Source of the DNA: Sphingomonas sp. UBA978
Lineage (GTDB): Bacteria > Pseudomonadota > Alphaproteobacteria > Sphingomonadales > Sphingomonadaceae
NCBI RefSeq assembly: GCF_002292295.1
Contig: NZ_DBBS01000016.1
Location: forward strand, 69,765-133,764
DNA: 64,000 nucleotides
Reading direction: 5' to 3'
A program made the position numbers and the translations under genes. This document shows, piece by piece, positions 51,442 through 60,167 of the stretch. Under the pieces are notes generated by a model, which worked only from the letters and a program-made list of their open reading frames with translations, had not been told where the DNA came from and did no database searches. The stretch's first letter is position 1. Each line of letters begins with the position of its first letter.

Positions 51442-53609
51442 ACGGGCCGTTGCAGCGGCTGGCGGAGCGGCGCGTTCGGGTCGCGGCGGTCGTCGCGCGT
51501 TAGCGGCTGGCGACCCGGGACCCCCGGGTCGCGCCGATCGTCCCGACGCTCGTCGCGGCGATCGGTGCCGGGCTGGTCGCGGCCGGTGACGCGATCGATC
51601 AGCTCGTCGAGCTGCTGTTGCGGCTGGGCGGCGGGGGCGGGGGCGGGCGGCGCGCCGGTGTCGTCCTGCAGCTGCTGTTCCTCGTCGCGCGACTGTTGCG
51701 GGATCGGATTGCCGTCCTCGTCCACCATCATCCCGCCATTGTCGGGCTGGCCGAAATAGCTCTCCTCGTCCGGCTCCAGCTGCCATTCGGGCAGCGTCAC
51801 CTGCGTCTCGAACTGCTCGATCGGCCGGCTGGCGGTGGCGGGCTTCATGAACGCGGCAAAGGCGCGGGCCGGGGCGGTGCCGCCGTGCAGGCCGCTGATC
51901 GGGCGCGCATCATCGCGGCCCATCCACACCCCGGTGGTGAGGCCGCTGGAAAAGCCGAGGAACCAGCCGTCCTTGGACGAACTGGTGGTGCCGGTCTTGC
52001 CCGCGACCGGGCGGCCGATCTGCGCGGCGCGGCCGGTGCCGGTGTTGACCGCGGTCTGGAGCAGGTCGGTCATCTGCGCTGCGACATAGGGCGCGACGAG
52101 CACGCGGCTGCGATCGACCTCGTGCGTGTAGATCGTCTGGCCGTTCGCGGTGACCTTGGTGATGCCATAGGGCGTGATCGCCACGCCCTTGTTCGCGACG
52201 CTGGCGAAGGCGCGGGTCATGTCGATCAGGCGGACGTCGGAGGTGCCGAGCACCATCGAGGGGTGCGTGTTGACCGGCGTGGTGATGCCGAAGCGGCGCG
52301 CCATGTCGGCGACGGTGGTGAAGCCCACCTCCTGCCCCAGCTTGGCGGCGACGGTGTTGAGCGAATAGGCGAAGGCGGTGCGCAGCGTCACCGATCCGGA
52401 ATTGCGGCGCGAATCGTTGCGCGGGCTCCAGCCGTCGATCGTCACCGGCTCGTCGACCACCGTATCCTCGGGCTTGTGCCCCGCCTCCAGCGCGGCGAGA
52501 TACACGAACAACTTGAATGCCGACCCCGGCTGCCGCTGCGCCTGCGTCGCGCGATTGTAGATCGAGGACACGTAATCCTTGCCGCCCACCATCGCCTTCA
52601 CCGCGCCGTCGCGGTCGAGGCTGACCAGCGCCCCTTGCGCGCCCGCGGGCGCATTGGCGCGGACCGCGGCATCGGCGTCGCGCTGCATGCCGAGGTCGAG
52701 CGTCGTCCACACGTCGAGCGGTGCTTCGGTCTCGTCGATCAGCGTATCGAGCTGCGGCAGCGCCCAGTCGGTGAAATAGCGCGCGCTGTTCTGGCGCGGT
52801 TCGGGCGCCAGCGCGAGCGACGTGGGATTGGCATCGTCGGCCTGACCCTGCGTGATCGCGCCATAGCGGACCATCGAATCGAGCACGACGCCGGCGCGCC
52901 CGACCGCGGCCTGCGCATCGGCGGTCGGCGAGTAGTTGGACGGCGCCTTGACCAGCCCGGCGATCACCGCCGCCTCGGCAAGGCTCAGCCGTTCGGCGCC
53001 ATGGCCGAAGAACTTGCGGCTGGCGGCGTCGATGCCATAGGCGCCGCCGCCGTAATAGACCTTGTTCAGGTAGAGTTCGAGCACCTGTTCCTTGCTGAAC
53101 TTGCGCTCCAGCGCGAGCGCGAGGATCCATTCGCGGAATTTGCGGCCGAACTTCTTCTGGTTGTTGAGGAAGACGTTGCGCGCCAGCTGCTGGGTGATCG
53201 TCGATCCGCCCTGGATCCAGCGGCCGCGTTCGTAGCGGACCATCACCGAGCGCGCGATGCCGAGCGGATCGACGCCGGGGTGGCTGTAGAAACGGCGATC
53301 CTCGACCGCGACGGTGGCGTCGCGCATCACCCGCGGGATCTGGCCGTAGGCCAGCCATTCGCCATAGCTCGGCCCCATCGACACGATCACGCTGCCGTCG
53401 GCGGCATGGACGCGGATCATCTGGCCGTTGGGCGAGGATTTGAGCTCGTCGAAGCTCGGCAGCTGCGATCGCGCCACATAGACGGCGATGGCGAGCGCGC
53501 CGAGCGCGAGGACGCCGAGGCCGATCAAGATTTGCAAAGTGACGATGATCCGCCGACGCCAAGGCGAGCGGCGAACGGGAGCGGAGCGGGGGGTACGCGC
53601 ACGGGCCAT
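51417..53609 (-). CDS. Bifunctional class A penicillin-binding protein
   Basis: This PBP1A-like enzyme polymerises and cross-links peptidoglycan. The product is 730 aa: a transmembrane anchor at about residues 22-45, then glycosyltransferase motifs AVEDRRFYSHPG, GGSTITQQLARN and LELYLNKVYYG. The transpeptidase has SAFK in QPGSAFKLFVYL, the SLN triad in AYSLNTVAAK and KTGTTSS. The last 85 residues form a Gln/Pro-rich then Arg/Asp-rich tail (DRRDERRDDRRD), likely disordered. The 3' end overlaps the YgjP gene. The enzyme is sited after msrB on the same strand. Confidence 0.95.
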   Translation of the reverse strand: MARARTPRSAPVRRSPWRRRIIVTLQILIGLGVLALGALAIAVYVARSQLPSFDELKSSPNGQMIRVHAADGSVIVSMGPSYGEWLAYGQIPRVMRDATVAVEDRRFYSHPGVDPLGIARSVMVRYERGRWIQGGSTITQQLARNVFLNNQKKFGRKFREWILALALERKFSKEQVLELYLNKVYYGGGAYGIDAASRKFFGHGAERLSLAEAAVIAGLVKAPSNYSPTADAQAAVGRAGVVLDSMVRYGAITQGQADDANPTSLALAPEPRQNSARYFTDWALPQLDTLIDETEAPLDVWTTLDLGMQRDADAAVRANAPAGAQGALVSLDRDGAVKAMVGGKDYVSSIYNRATQAQRQPGSAFKLFVYLAALEAGHKPEDTVVDEPVTIDGWSPRNDSRRNSGSVTLRTAFAYSLNTVAAKLGQEVGFTTVADMARRFGITTPVNTHPSMVLGTSDVRLIDMTRAFASVANKGVAITPYGITKVTANGQTIYTHEVDRSRVLVAPYVAAQMTDLLQTAVNTGTGRAAQIGRPVAGKTGTTSSSKDGWFLGFSSGLTTGVWMGRDDARPISGLHGGTAPARAFAAFMKPATASRPIEQFETQVTLPEWQLEPDEESYFGQPDNGGMMVDEDGNPIPQQSRDEEQQLQDDTGAPPAPAPAAQPQQQLDELIDRVTGRDQPGTDRRDERRDDRRDPGVPGRQPLTRDDRRDPNAPLRQPLQRPVQDDRPIQ

Positions 53610-53662
53610 GAAGACCGTGGCGATTACCGGTTAACCGCGCCCGCTACAAGCGGCGGGCGCCC

Positions 53663-54058
53663 TTACTTGCGGGCGTGGAACTCCAGCGCGATCGAATTCA
53701 TGCAATAGCGCAGGCCGGTCGGCGGCGGGCCGTCGGGGAAGACATGGCCCATATGGCTGTCGCAGCGGGCGCAGCGCGTTTCCGTCCGCGTCATGCCGTG
53801 GCTGGTATCGGTGTGATCCGCGACGCGGTCGGCCGCGACCGGCTGGGTGAAGCTCGGCCAGCCCGACCCGCTGTCATATTTGTCGGCGCTGTCGAACAGC
53901 TCGAGATGGCAGGCGGCGCAGGCATAGGTGCCGTCCGCCTTGTTGTCGGTGAGCGCGCCGGCAAAGGCGCGTTCGGTCCCCGCTTCGCGCAGGACATGAT
54001 ATTGCGCCGGCGTAAGCCGCTTGCGCCACTCGGTTTCCGAAAGGTTCAACTGATCCAT
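53663..54058 (-). CDS. msrB: Peptide-methionine (R)-S-oxide reductase
   Basis: MsrB repairs oxidised methionine in proteins. Starting at the ATG at 54058 gives 131 aa. Zinc cysteines are in YACAACHLEL and RCARCDSHMGHVF; the catalytic Cys is in GLRYCMNSIALEF. SGSGWPSFTQP is the substrate region. Longer in-frame starts (54100/54103) would add a Pro-rich segment not typical of the family. It follows the FAD oxidoreductase gene by 38 bases. Confidence 0.96.
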   Translation of the reverse strand: MDQLNLSETEWRKRLTPAQYHVLREAGTERAFAGALTDNKADGTYACAACHLELFDSADKYDSGSGWPSFTQPVAADRVADHTDTSHGMTRTETRCARCDSHMGHVFPDGPPPTGLRYCMNSIALEFHARK

Positions 54059-54096
54059 AACGCCAATCTTGGGAGGGGAGGGGGCTGCGTCAACCA

Positions 54097-55179
54097 TCAT
54101 GGGGTCATTCGGGTCGCATGGGCCATGACCTGGATCAGTCGCGCCGGCATGATCGCCACGACGGGCGCCGACCAGCGGCTCTCGGCGATCGCGCGCACCG
54201 CGCCCGCGACCGCCATCGGCCGGGCGAGACGGCGCGCGAACCGCGCCTGCCACGCCGTCGCCGCGGCCGGACCGCCGACCCGCCACGCCTCGGCGGCGTC
54301 GATGCCGCTCGCCAGCGCGATGCCCATCCCCTCGCCCGCCAGGCTGGGGATGACGCCCGCTTGGTCGCCGAGCCGGAACAGCCCGGGGCTGCCGCTGCGC
54401 TGCCGCCAGCCATAGGGGACGTTGGCGATCGCATCGACGGGCGCGTCGACGGCGAGATGCGCGATCCGCTCGCCGAACCGGGGCAGCTCGCGCCCCAATG
54501 CCGCGAGCAGCTCCGCCGGGGTGCCGGCCGCGTGCAGCCGCGACCGGTGCACCGCCATGCACAGATTGGCGCTGCCGTCCTCCTGCAAGGCGATGCCGGC
54601 ATAGCCCGATTCGAACAGGTGCAGCTCGATCCGCCCGGCCAGCAGGCGGCGCAGCGCCGGAGCGGGCGACAGGCGGACGCGGATGCCGAGCGTCGGATCG
54701 GGCCCGCGCGCCGCGGCCGGGCGCGCGAGGCCGCGCAGGTCGTGCTTGCCGGTGGCGAGGAACAGCGCCTCTGTGGCGATCGCGGCACCGTCGGCGAGAT
54801 GCGCGGTCAGCCCCTCGACGTGGCGGACGGTGACGCCGGTCTCGATCGCCGCGCCGCTGCGCCGTGCCGCCTCGCGCAGCAGCGTGTCGAGCCGCCGCCG
54901 CGAGACGCCGAGCGCCGGCCGCGGCAGCGCCGCCTCGCGAACGCGGCCCCGGGCGAAGATCGTCACCTGCGTCAGCCGGTCGCGGTTGAGCGCGTCGGGA
55001 TCGACGCCCAGCCCCGCGATCCGGTCGAGCGTCCGCCAGCTGACGAACCCTCCGCACAGCGCATCGGCGTCAGGATGGCGCTCGACCAGCAGCGGCCGCG
55101 CACCCGCCGCGGCGAGCCGGATCGCGGCCGCCGACCCCGCCGGGCCGCCGCCGACGATCAGCGCAGCCGTTCGACGCAC
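54097..55179 (-). CDS. FAD-dependent oxidoreductase, geranylgeranyl-reductase/hydroxylase-like
   Basis: This is a flavoprotein of 360 aa with the N-terminal fold RTAALIVGGGPAGSAAAIRLAAAG, a FVSWRTLDRIAGLG region and the FAD motif GLFRLGDQAGVIPSLAGEGMGIAL near residue 270. It belongs to the large GG-reductase and PHBH-like group. The GTG at 55179 overlaps the methyltransferase gene by 22 bases. Position beside a type III PKS and a methyltransferase suggests it hydroxylates or reduces the polyketide product. Confidence 0.85.
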   Translation of the reverse strand: MRRTAALIVGGGPAGSAAAIRLAAAGARPLLVERHPDADALCGGFVSWRTLDRIAGLGVDPDALNRDRLTQVTIFARGRVREAALPRPALGVSRRRLDTLLREAARRSGAAIETGVTVRHVEGLTAHLADGAAIATEALFLATGKHDLRGLARPAAARGPDPTLGIRVRLSPAPALRRLLAGRIELHLFESGYAGIALQEDGSANLCMAVHRSRLHAAGTPAELLAALGRELPRFGERIAHLAVDAPVDAIANVPYGWRQRSGSPGLFRLGDQAGVIPSLAGEGMGIALASGIDAAEAWRVGGPAAATAWQARFARRLARPMAVAGAVRAIAESRWSAPVVAIMPARLIQVMAHATRMTP

Positions 55180-55847
55180 AGCCGGAACGGAAAGGCGCGG
55201 AACACCCGCGCATCGGTGACGCCCGCCGCGGCGAGCAGCGGCGGCCATTCGGCGGGGCGATAGGCGCGCGCGATCGACAGCCGGCCGTCATGGCGCACGA
55301 TCGGATGCCAGCGCGCCAGCGTGGCGAGCAGCGGAAAGCCGGCATGCGCGAAGCGGTGGCGGTGCAGGTCGTTGACCAGCCAGCCGCGCGCCGCCTCCGC
55401 CTCCATGAACCGGAGGAAGGCGACGAGCTGCGCCTGCGTCATGTGATGCGCGACGAGGCTGGAGACGATCGCATCCCAGCCGCCGCCGGCGAGGTCGGCA
55501 TAATCGCCGGTCCGCCACGTGATCGCGGTGCCGGGCGGCGTGTGCGCACGCGCCGCCGCCTCGCTGCGCGGATTGAGGTCGATGCCGGTAAGCTCCGCCG
55601 CGATGCCGCGCCGCGCCGCCCAGCGCGCGATCCGGCGCAGCATGTCGCCGTCGCCATAGCCGACGTCGAGCAGCCGCAGCGCCGTCCGTCCGCGCGTCAC
55701 CCGGTCGAGGAAGGCCAGCGTCGGCCGCGCCGCCAGCGTCACGACGTTGACGCGGGCGAGGTCGGCGACGACCGCGGCATAGGTGTCCGCGGGCAGGTCG
55801 TCCGCGTCCATCAGCTCCTCGGCCTGCGCGCGCGTGGCGAGCGTCAT
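55158..55847 (-). CDS. SAM-dependent methyltransferase
   Basis: This is a class I methyltransferase of 229 aa. The SAM loop is LRLLDVGYGDGDMLRRIARWA, followed by LTGIDLNPRSEAAA and WDAIVSSLVAHHMTQAQL. It resembles small O- or C-methyltransferases that act on quinones and phenols. The ATG overlaps the type III PKS stop by 4 bases, so its substrate is probably the polyketide made by that enzyme. Confidence 0.9.
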   Translation of the reverse strand: MTLATRAQAEELMDADDLPADTYAAVVADLARVNVVTLAARPTLAFLDRVTRGRTALRLLDVGYGDGDMLRRIARWAARRGIAAELTGIDLNPRSEAAARAHTPPGTAITWRTGDYADLAGGGWDAIVSSLVAHHMTQAQLVAFLRFMEAEAARGWLVNDLHRHRFAHAGFPLLATLARWHPIVRHDGRLSIARAYRPAEWPPLLAAAGVTDARVFRAFPFRLCVERLR

Positions 55848-56914
55848 GTCGCGAACCGCAGCGCAAGTCCCTCGGCGGCGAGGCCGGGACCGAAGGCGAG
55901 CGCGACGCCGCTGCGCGCGGCGGGCGGATCGGCGAGCAGGCGCGCGAGCACGAACATCAGCGTCGCCGACGACATGTTGCCATTGTCGGCGAGCACGCCG
56001 CGCGACGCCGAGAGCGCATCGACCGGCAGCGCGAGCGCGGATTGCACCGCATCGAGGATCGAACGGCCGCCGGCATGGACCGCCCAGAACAGGTCGGCGG
56101 GCGGCGTGCCCCCGGTGACCGTGGCGACGAACCCCGGCTCGGTCAATGCGGTGCCGATTCGCCCCGGTACCGCGCCGTCCAGATGCATCGCGAAGCCGGT
56201 GTCGGTGATCGTCCAGCGGATCAGCGCGGCGCTGTCGGGCAGGTTGGCGGCGAACGGGCGGCCGAGCGCGATGCCGCTCGCCTCCGCGCTGACCAGCGCC
56301 GCGGCGGCACCGTCGCCGAATTGCAGCATCGCCAGCAACGGTTCGACCGCATCCTCCTGCTGCAGGTGGAGCGACGACAGTTCGACCGTCACCACCAGCA
56401 CCCGCGCGCCCGGGTCCGACCGGACGATATGCCGCGCACTGCGCAGCGCGACGATCGCCGCGTAACAGCCCATGAAGCCGATCAGCAGCCGTTCGACGGC
56501 GGAGGAAAGTCCCAGCCGCGCGGCGATGATCTGGTCGATGCCGGGGGCGACGAAGCCGGTGCAGCTGGCGACGACCAGATGGGTGATGCCGTCGAGGCCG
56601 ACCTGTTCGCCCAGCGCGCCGATCGCGGCGAGCGCCAGCCCCGGCGCCGCCTCCGCATAGATCGCCATGCGCGCGGCGGTGCCGGGCATGCCGTCGGCGT
56701 AGAAGCCGCCGGCCTCGACCGCGCTCGCCCCGCCGACGCCGGGCAGCACCGACCAGCGATGTGCGATCCCGGCACGCGCGGCCATCCGCGCGAACAGCGG
56801 CCGTGCGCGGTCGTCCACCCGGTCGCTCGCCCAGGCGATGAAGGCGTGGTGCACGTCATGGGGCGGCACGGCGGTGCCGACGGCATTCAGGTGAGCGATG
56901 TCGGCGGGCAGCAG
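55844..56914 (-). CDS. Type III polyketide synthase
   Basis: This chalcone-synthase-like enzyme condenses malonyl-CoA units. No ATG, GTG or TTG lies near the expected N terminus. A CTG at 56914 has AAGGA 5 bases upstream and gives 356 aa; the nearest ATG upstream, 57079, would add a repetitive Pro/Cys-rich segment. The Cys-His-Asn triad is intact: VVASCTGFVAPG (Cys118), WAVHAGGRSIL (His280) and DNGNMSSATL (Asn313). GFMGCYAAIVALRSA is also typical. It starts an overlapping three-gene set. Confidence 0.92.
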   Translation of the reverse strand: MLPADIAHLNAVGTAVPPHDVHHAFIAWASDRVDDRARPLFARMAARAGIAHRWSVLPGVGGASAVEAGGFYADGMPGTAARMAIYAEAAPGLALAAIGALGEQVGLDGITHLVVASCTGFVAPGIDQIIAARLGLSSAVERLLIGFMGCYAAIVALRSARHIVRSDPGARVLVVTVELSSLHLQQEDAVEPLLAMLQFGDGAAAALVSAEASGIALGRPFAANLPDSAALIRWTITDTGFAMHLDGAVPGRIGTALTEPGFVATVTGGTPPADLFWAVHAGGRSILDAVQSALALPVDALSASRGVLADNGNMSSATLMFVLARLLADPPAARSGVALAFGPGLAAEGLALRFAT

Positions 56915-56985
56915 ACTGGTCCTTGCGGTCCGCGGGGCAGGTCCGCGGGATAGGGGAGGATGAGCAACGTTCGACGGCCTGACAA

Positions 56986-57033
56986 GGATGCAGCAGGGGA
57001 TGCAGCAGGGGATGCAGCACGGGATGCGGCAGG
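56986..57033. repeat. Four 12-bp tandem repeats upstream of the type III PKS
   Basis: Four units of GGATGCAGCAGG (last two with one to two changes) lie 72-119 bases upstream of the PKS start, in its probable leader. Translated in the PKS frame they would give IPCC repeats, which argues against a start upstream of them. Copy number is probably variable. Confidence 0.85.
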
Positions 57034-57155
57034 CACGGGGCGGGCGATGGGGCCGCACCGATAGGACCAAAGCTGCCATATACCCGATATGCTTGTGTTT
57101 TTTGGCGACCGAATGATAAGTTCGCCGCCGCCAACGACGCGACGGGGAATGCGAC

Positions 57156-57623
57156 GTGCCCAATGAGTCCATTGCCGGTCTGGTCAAGGACCTCACTACG
57201 CAACTCTCTGCCATTGCCGTGGAATTCGGATCGCGCGCCGATCGGCTGACGCTGGAGCCGGATGCGGGCGTGCCGATGGGGACCGCGGCGCTCGATCCGC
57301 GCGAACTCGCCAAGCAGCTGCTCGCGCAGCGGATGGCGCGGTTCGATCACTTTCCCGCCGAACTGTTCCACGAACCCGCCTGGGACATGCTGCTCGCGCT
57401 GTTCGTCGCGCAGGAAGAGCGGCGGACGATGAACGTCAAGACGCTGGTCGCCAGTGCGCATGCGCCGGTGACGACGTCGCAGCGCTGGATCGACCATCTC
57501 CACAAGCTGAAGCTGATCGACCGGGTCATCGACCCCGTCGACCGTCGGCGCATGGAAATCTCGCTGAGCGATCAGGGCTGTACCGCGGTCACTGCCTATC
57601 TGCGAAGGCTCGGCGCCGCCTGA
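57156..57623 (+). CDS. MarR-like winged-helix regulator
   Basis: This is a 155-aa DNA-binding protein. The core PAWDMLLALFVAQEERRTMNVKTLVASAHAPVTTSQRWIDHLHKLKLIDRVIDPVDRRRMEISLSDQG is a MarR winged helix with the wing at DPVDRRRMEI. The N-terminal 60 residues are variable. It is divergent from the PKS operon across about 240 bases and is a reasonable candidate for its regulator, but no operator is proven. Confidence 0.87.
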   Translation: MPNESIAGLVKDLTTQLSAIAVEFGSRADRLTLEPDAGVPMGTAALDPRELAKQLLAQRMARFDHFPAELFHEPAWDMLLALFVAQEERRTMNVKTLVASAHAPVTTSQRWIDHLHKLKLIDRVIDPVDRRRMEISLSDQGCTAVTAYLRRLGAA

Positions 57624-57688
57624 CGCCGGTCGGGCCTCCGCGCCCGGGAGAGGCGCGGTAGCGGATGATCCGTTCCGACTGAAAAAAG

Positions 57689-57775
57689 TGGTGCGGCCGA
57701 GAAGACTCGAACTTCCACGGGCTTTCGCCCACAACGACCTCAACGTTGCGCGTCTACCAATTCCGCCACGGCCGC
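57689..57775 (-). tRNA. tRNA-Leu (GAG anticodon)
   Basis: The minus strand folds as an 87-nt class II tRNA including an encoded CCA: acceptor GCGGCCG pairs with CGGCCGC, the D-loop contains TTGGTAGACGC, the anticodon stem-loop CAACG-TTGAGGT-CGTTG carries GAG, a variable arm TGGGCGAAAGCCC follows, and the T-loop is TTCGAGTC. A six-T run just past the CCA may help termination. Confidence 0.95.
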
Positions 57776-57906
57776 ACGTGTGAGAACGCCGGGCTGGGCC
57801 GGCATCTGGCAGGCGCAGGCCCCTAGCAAAGCGTTTCGGGCTCCGCAACGTCCCTTTTCGTGCAATCGCGCTTTTCGTCGTCGCGGCGAACGGTTAGCGC
57901 CCCGCC

Positions 57907-59274
57907 ATGGCCGGCCCGCATCCCACCCTGACGACGCGCGCGGAGACGTGGCGGCTGCTCGCGCTCGCCTGGCCGGTCATGCTGACCAGCCTCAATTGGA
58001 CGCTGTTGCAGGTGACCGACGTCATGGTCGTCGGCCTCGTCTCGACCGAGGAGGTGGCGGCACTGGGGGCGAGCCGGGCGCTCGGCTTCGTCGGGATCGT
58101 CACCGGCCTCGCGTGGCTGTCGGGGGTGCTGGTGATGGCGGCGCGCGCGGACGGCGCGGGCGATCTGCCGCGGACCGGCAGCGTGCTGCGCGAGGGGCTG
58201 TTGCTCGGGCTGATCCTGGGGCTGGCGATCGGCGGCATCTTCCTCGTCTTCGCCGAACCGCTGCTGGCGCTGCTCGGCGTCGCCGCCGACCGGATCGACG
58301 AGAGCGCGCGCGTCGTGCGCGCCTTTTCCATCGCCTATCCGTTCCAGCTGGTGAATGTCGCCGCCGCCTTCTTCCTCGAAGGGGTCAGCCGGCCGCGCCG
58401 CGTGACGGTGGTCAATCTGTCGGTGCTGCCGGTCAACGCATTGCTCGCCTGGGCCCTGTCCGCCGGGCATATGGGACTGCCGGCGCTGGGCGCGGTCGGC
58501 GCGGCGCTGGCGACGAGCATCGCCTCGCTGCTCGGCGCGGCGGGCATGGTGGCGAGCGTCGTCACCCTGCCGCGTGCGCGCGACCGCGGCGTGCTGCGCC
58601 TCGATCGCGCCGCCTGGATCGCGGTGCCGCGCGGGGCGTGGCGCCTTGCCGTCTTCGGGATCGTGCCGGCGGTGGCGTCGGGGCTGGAGCTGGCCGGCTT
58701 CTCGGTGCTGATCGCGCTCTCGACGCAGCTCGGCGATGCGGCGGCGCACGGCTTTCAGATCGTCTTCTCCGTGCACAACGTCACCTTCGCGGTCGCGCTC
58801 GGGCTGGGATCGGCGGCGGGCGTGCGCGCCGGCAATGCGGTGGGCGAGGGGCAGCCGGCGGCGGCGGTGCGGCGGACGCTGATCGCGGTGGCGCTCGCGG
58901 CGGCGGCGCTCGGGCTGGGGGCGGCCCTGCTCGCGGCGGGGGCGGGGGATATCGTCGCGCTGTTCCCGGCGACCGCGGAGGTGCACCGCATCGCTGCGAC
59001 GATGCTGCCGCGCTGGGCGCCGTTCGTCGTCTTCGACGGTATCCAGATCGTGCTGGTCTATGCGCTGCGCAGCCTCGGCGACCAGGTGGCGGCGGGCGTC
59101 AACAGCATCCTCGCCTATTTCGTCGTCACCGGCGGGGTGGGCTGGTGGCTGGTCCATGCCGGCGTCGGGCCGATCGCGCTCGTCTGGGCATCGGGCGCCG
59201 GCATGCTCGCCGCCGCGATCCTCCACGGCGCGCGATTCGCGCTGGTCAGTTCGCGGCTTCTCCGGCGAAGCTGA
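57907..59274 (+). CDS. MATE-family efflux transporter
   Basis: MATE transporters export drugs or metabolites against sodium or protons. The product is 455 aa with about twelve helices in two halves; the first, LLALAWPVMLTSLNWTLLQVTDVMVVGLVST, is typical, and the second repeat has VASGLELAGFSVLIALSTQLGDAAAHGFQI. It follows a tRNA and overlaps the zinc-ribbon gene by 29 bases at its 3' end. The substrate is unknown. Confidence 0.94.
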   Translation: MAGPHPTLTTRAETWRLLALAWPVMLTSLNWTLLQVTDVMVVGLVSTEEVAALGASRALGFVGIVTGLAWLSGVLVMAARADGAGDLPRTGSVLREGLLLGLILGLAIGGIFLVFAEPLLALLGVAADRIDESARVVRAFSIAYPFQLVNVAAAFFLEGVSRPRRVTVVNLSVLPVNALLAWALSAGHMGLPALGAVGAALATSIASLLGAAGMVASVVTLPRARDRGVLRLDRAAWIAVPRGAWRLAVFGIVPAVASGLELAGFSVLIALSTQLGDAAAHGFQIVFSVHNVTFAVALGLGSAAGVRAGNAVGEGQPAAAVRRTLIAVALAAAALGLGAALLAAGAGDIVALFPATAEVHRIAATMLPRWAPFVVFDGIQIVLVYALRSLGDQVAAGVNSILAYFVVTGGVGWWLVHAGVGPIALVWASGAGMLAAAILHGARFALVSSRLLRRS

Positions 59275-59995
59275 GCTCCAGCCGCTTCGAATTGGACGGC
59301 ACGTCGAGCTTGGCCGAATTGAAGTCGATCGACCCGCCGGGGTTGAGCGTGCGCTGCTGCGGCGTGATCGTCCAGCTGTAGACGATCCGGCCCTGCGCAT
59401 CGCGCAGCTCTGCGCGGATGTCCGGCACGCGCTGGCGCTCGCCGGAGGGATTGGTGACCCGGCCGCTGACCGCGAACAGCTCCGATCCGTTCTCCAGCTC
59501 GCGGCGCTCGATCGGATTGTCCTTCAGCCGCAGCGGCGATTCCTCCGTGCCGACCGGCAGGCCGATCCCGGCGAGCAGGCCGGGGGCACCGAGGAACAGG
59601 ATCGCGCCGACGCCCGCGATCATCAGCAGCCCGGCGAGAATCGCGATCACCGTCCAGCGCCGCGACGTGTTGCGGCGGTTCCGGAACGGCGGGCGATGCG
59701 CGAAGGCGTCGAAGCCGCCCGGGGGCGGGACGATCACCGGCTCCGGCACCGGCGCGGCGCGGGTGGAGGGAATTGCGGCGGGCTCGAGGAACGGCGGCAC
59801 GCCGTCCTCGTCCTCGTCGATCGCCGGATGCGCGGGTTCCGCCGGTGCGGGCGGCGGTGGCGGCGCCTCGGGCAGCGGCGGGTCCTGGAACCAGCTGTGC
59901 CGGCAATTGGCGCAACGGACGGTGCGTCCTTCGGCCCCGATCGCGCTATCGGGCACCAGGTAGCGGGTGCTGCATTCGGGACATTCGAGGATCAT
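59246..59995 (-). CDS. MJ0042-type zinc-ribbon membrane protein
   Basis: This 249-aa protein has an N-terminal zinc ribbon, MILECPECSTRYLVPDSAIGAEGRTVRCANCRHSW (two CxxC pairs). A Pro-rich linker follows to about residue 90, then one transmembrane helix (about 114-136) and a C-terminal FxLyD/DUF3426-like domain containing DNPIERRELENGSELFAVSGRVTNPSG. Function is unknown. An extension upstream of 59995 is unlikely because the ribbon is N-terminal in the family. It is divergent from ftsE. Confidence 0.9.
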   Translation of the reverse strand: MILECPECSTRYLVPDSAIGAEGRTVRCANCRHSWFQDPPLPEAPPPPPAPAEPAHPAIDEDEDGVPPFLEPAAIPSTRAAPVPEPVIVPPPGGFDAFAHRPPFRNRRNTSRRWTVIAILAGLLMIAGVGAILFLGAPGLLAGIGLPVGTEESPLRLKDNPIERRELENGSELFAVSGRVTNPSGERQRVPDIRAELRDAQGRIVYSWTITPQQRTLNPGGSIDFNSAKLDVPSNSKRLELSFAGEAAN

Positions 59996-60167
59996 GCGCA
60001 ACGCTTCACGGACGGGTCGCGGAACGATGACCGCAACGCGGGCGATTCTAAGCACGTGAGCCGCCATGCTGGCAAGCTTGAAGCCGCGCGCCGCGCATGC
60101 GAAGGCAGTCGGCAAGGCCGGGAGCTTGCCCTCCCGGCGTCCTGTTGGAGCGGTCGCGGCCACGTTC

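Noticed and set aside
60054..60059. CACGTG near the ftsE upstream region as a further parS
   Set aside because: Flanking bases do not fit the 16-bp palindrome.
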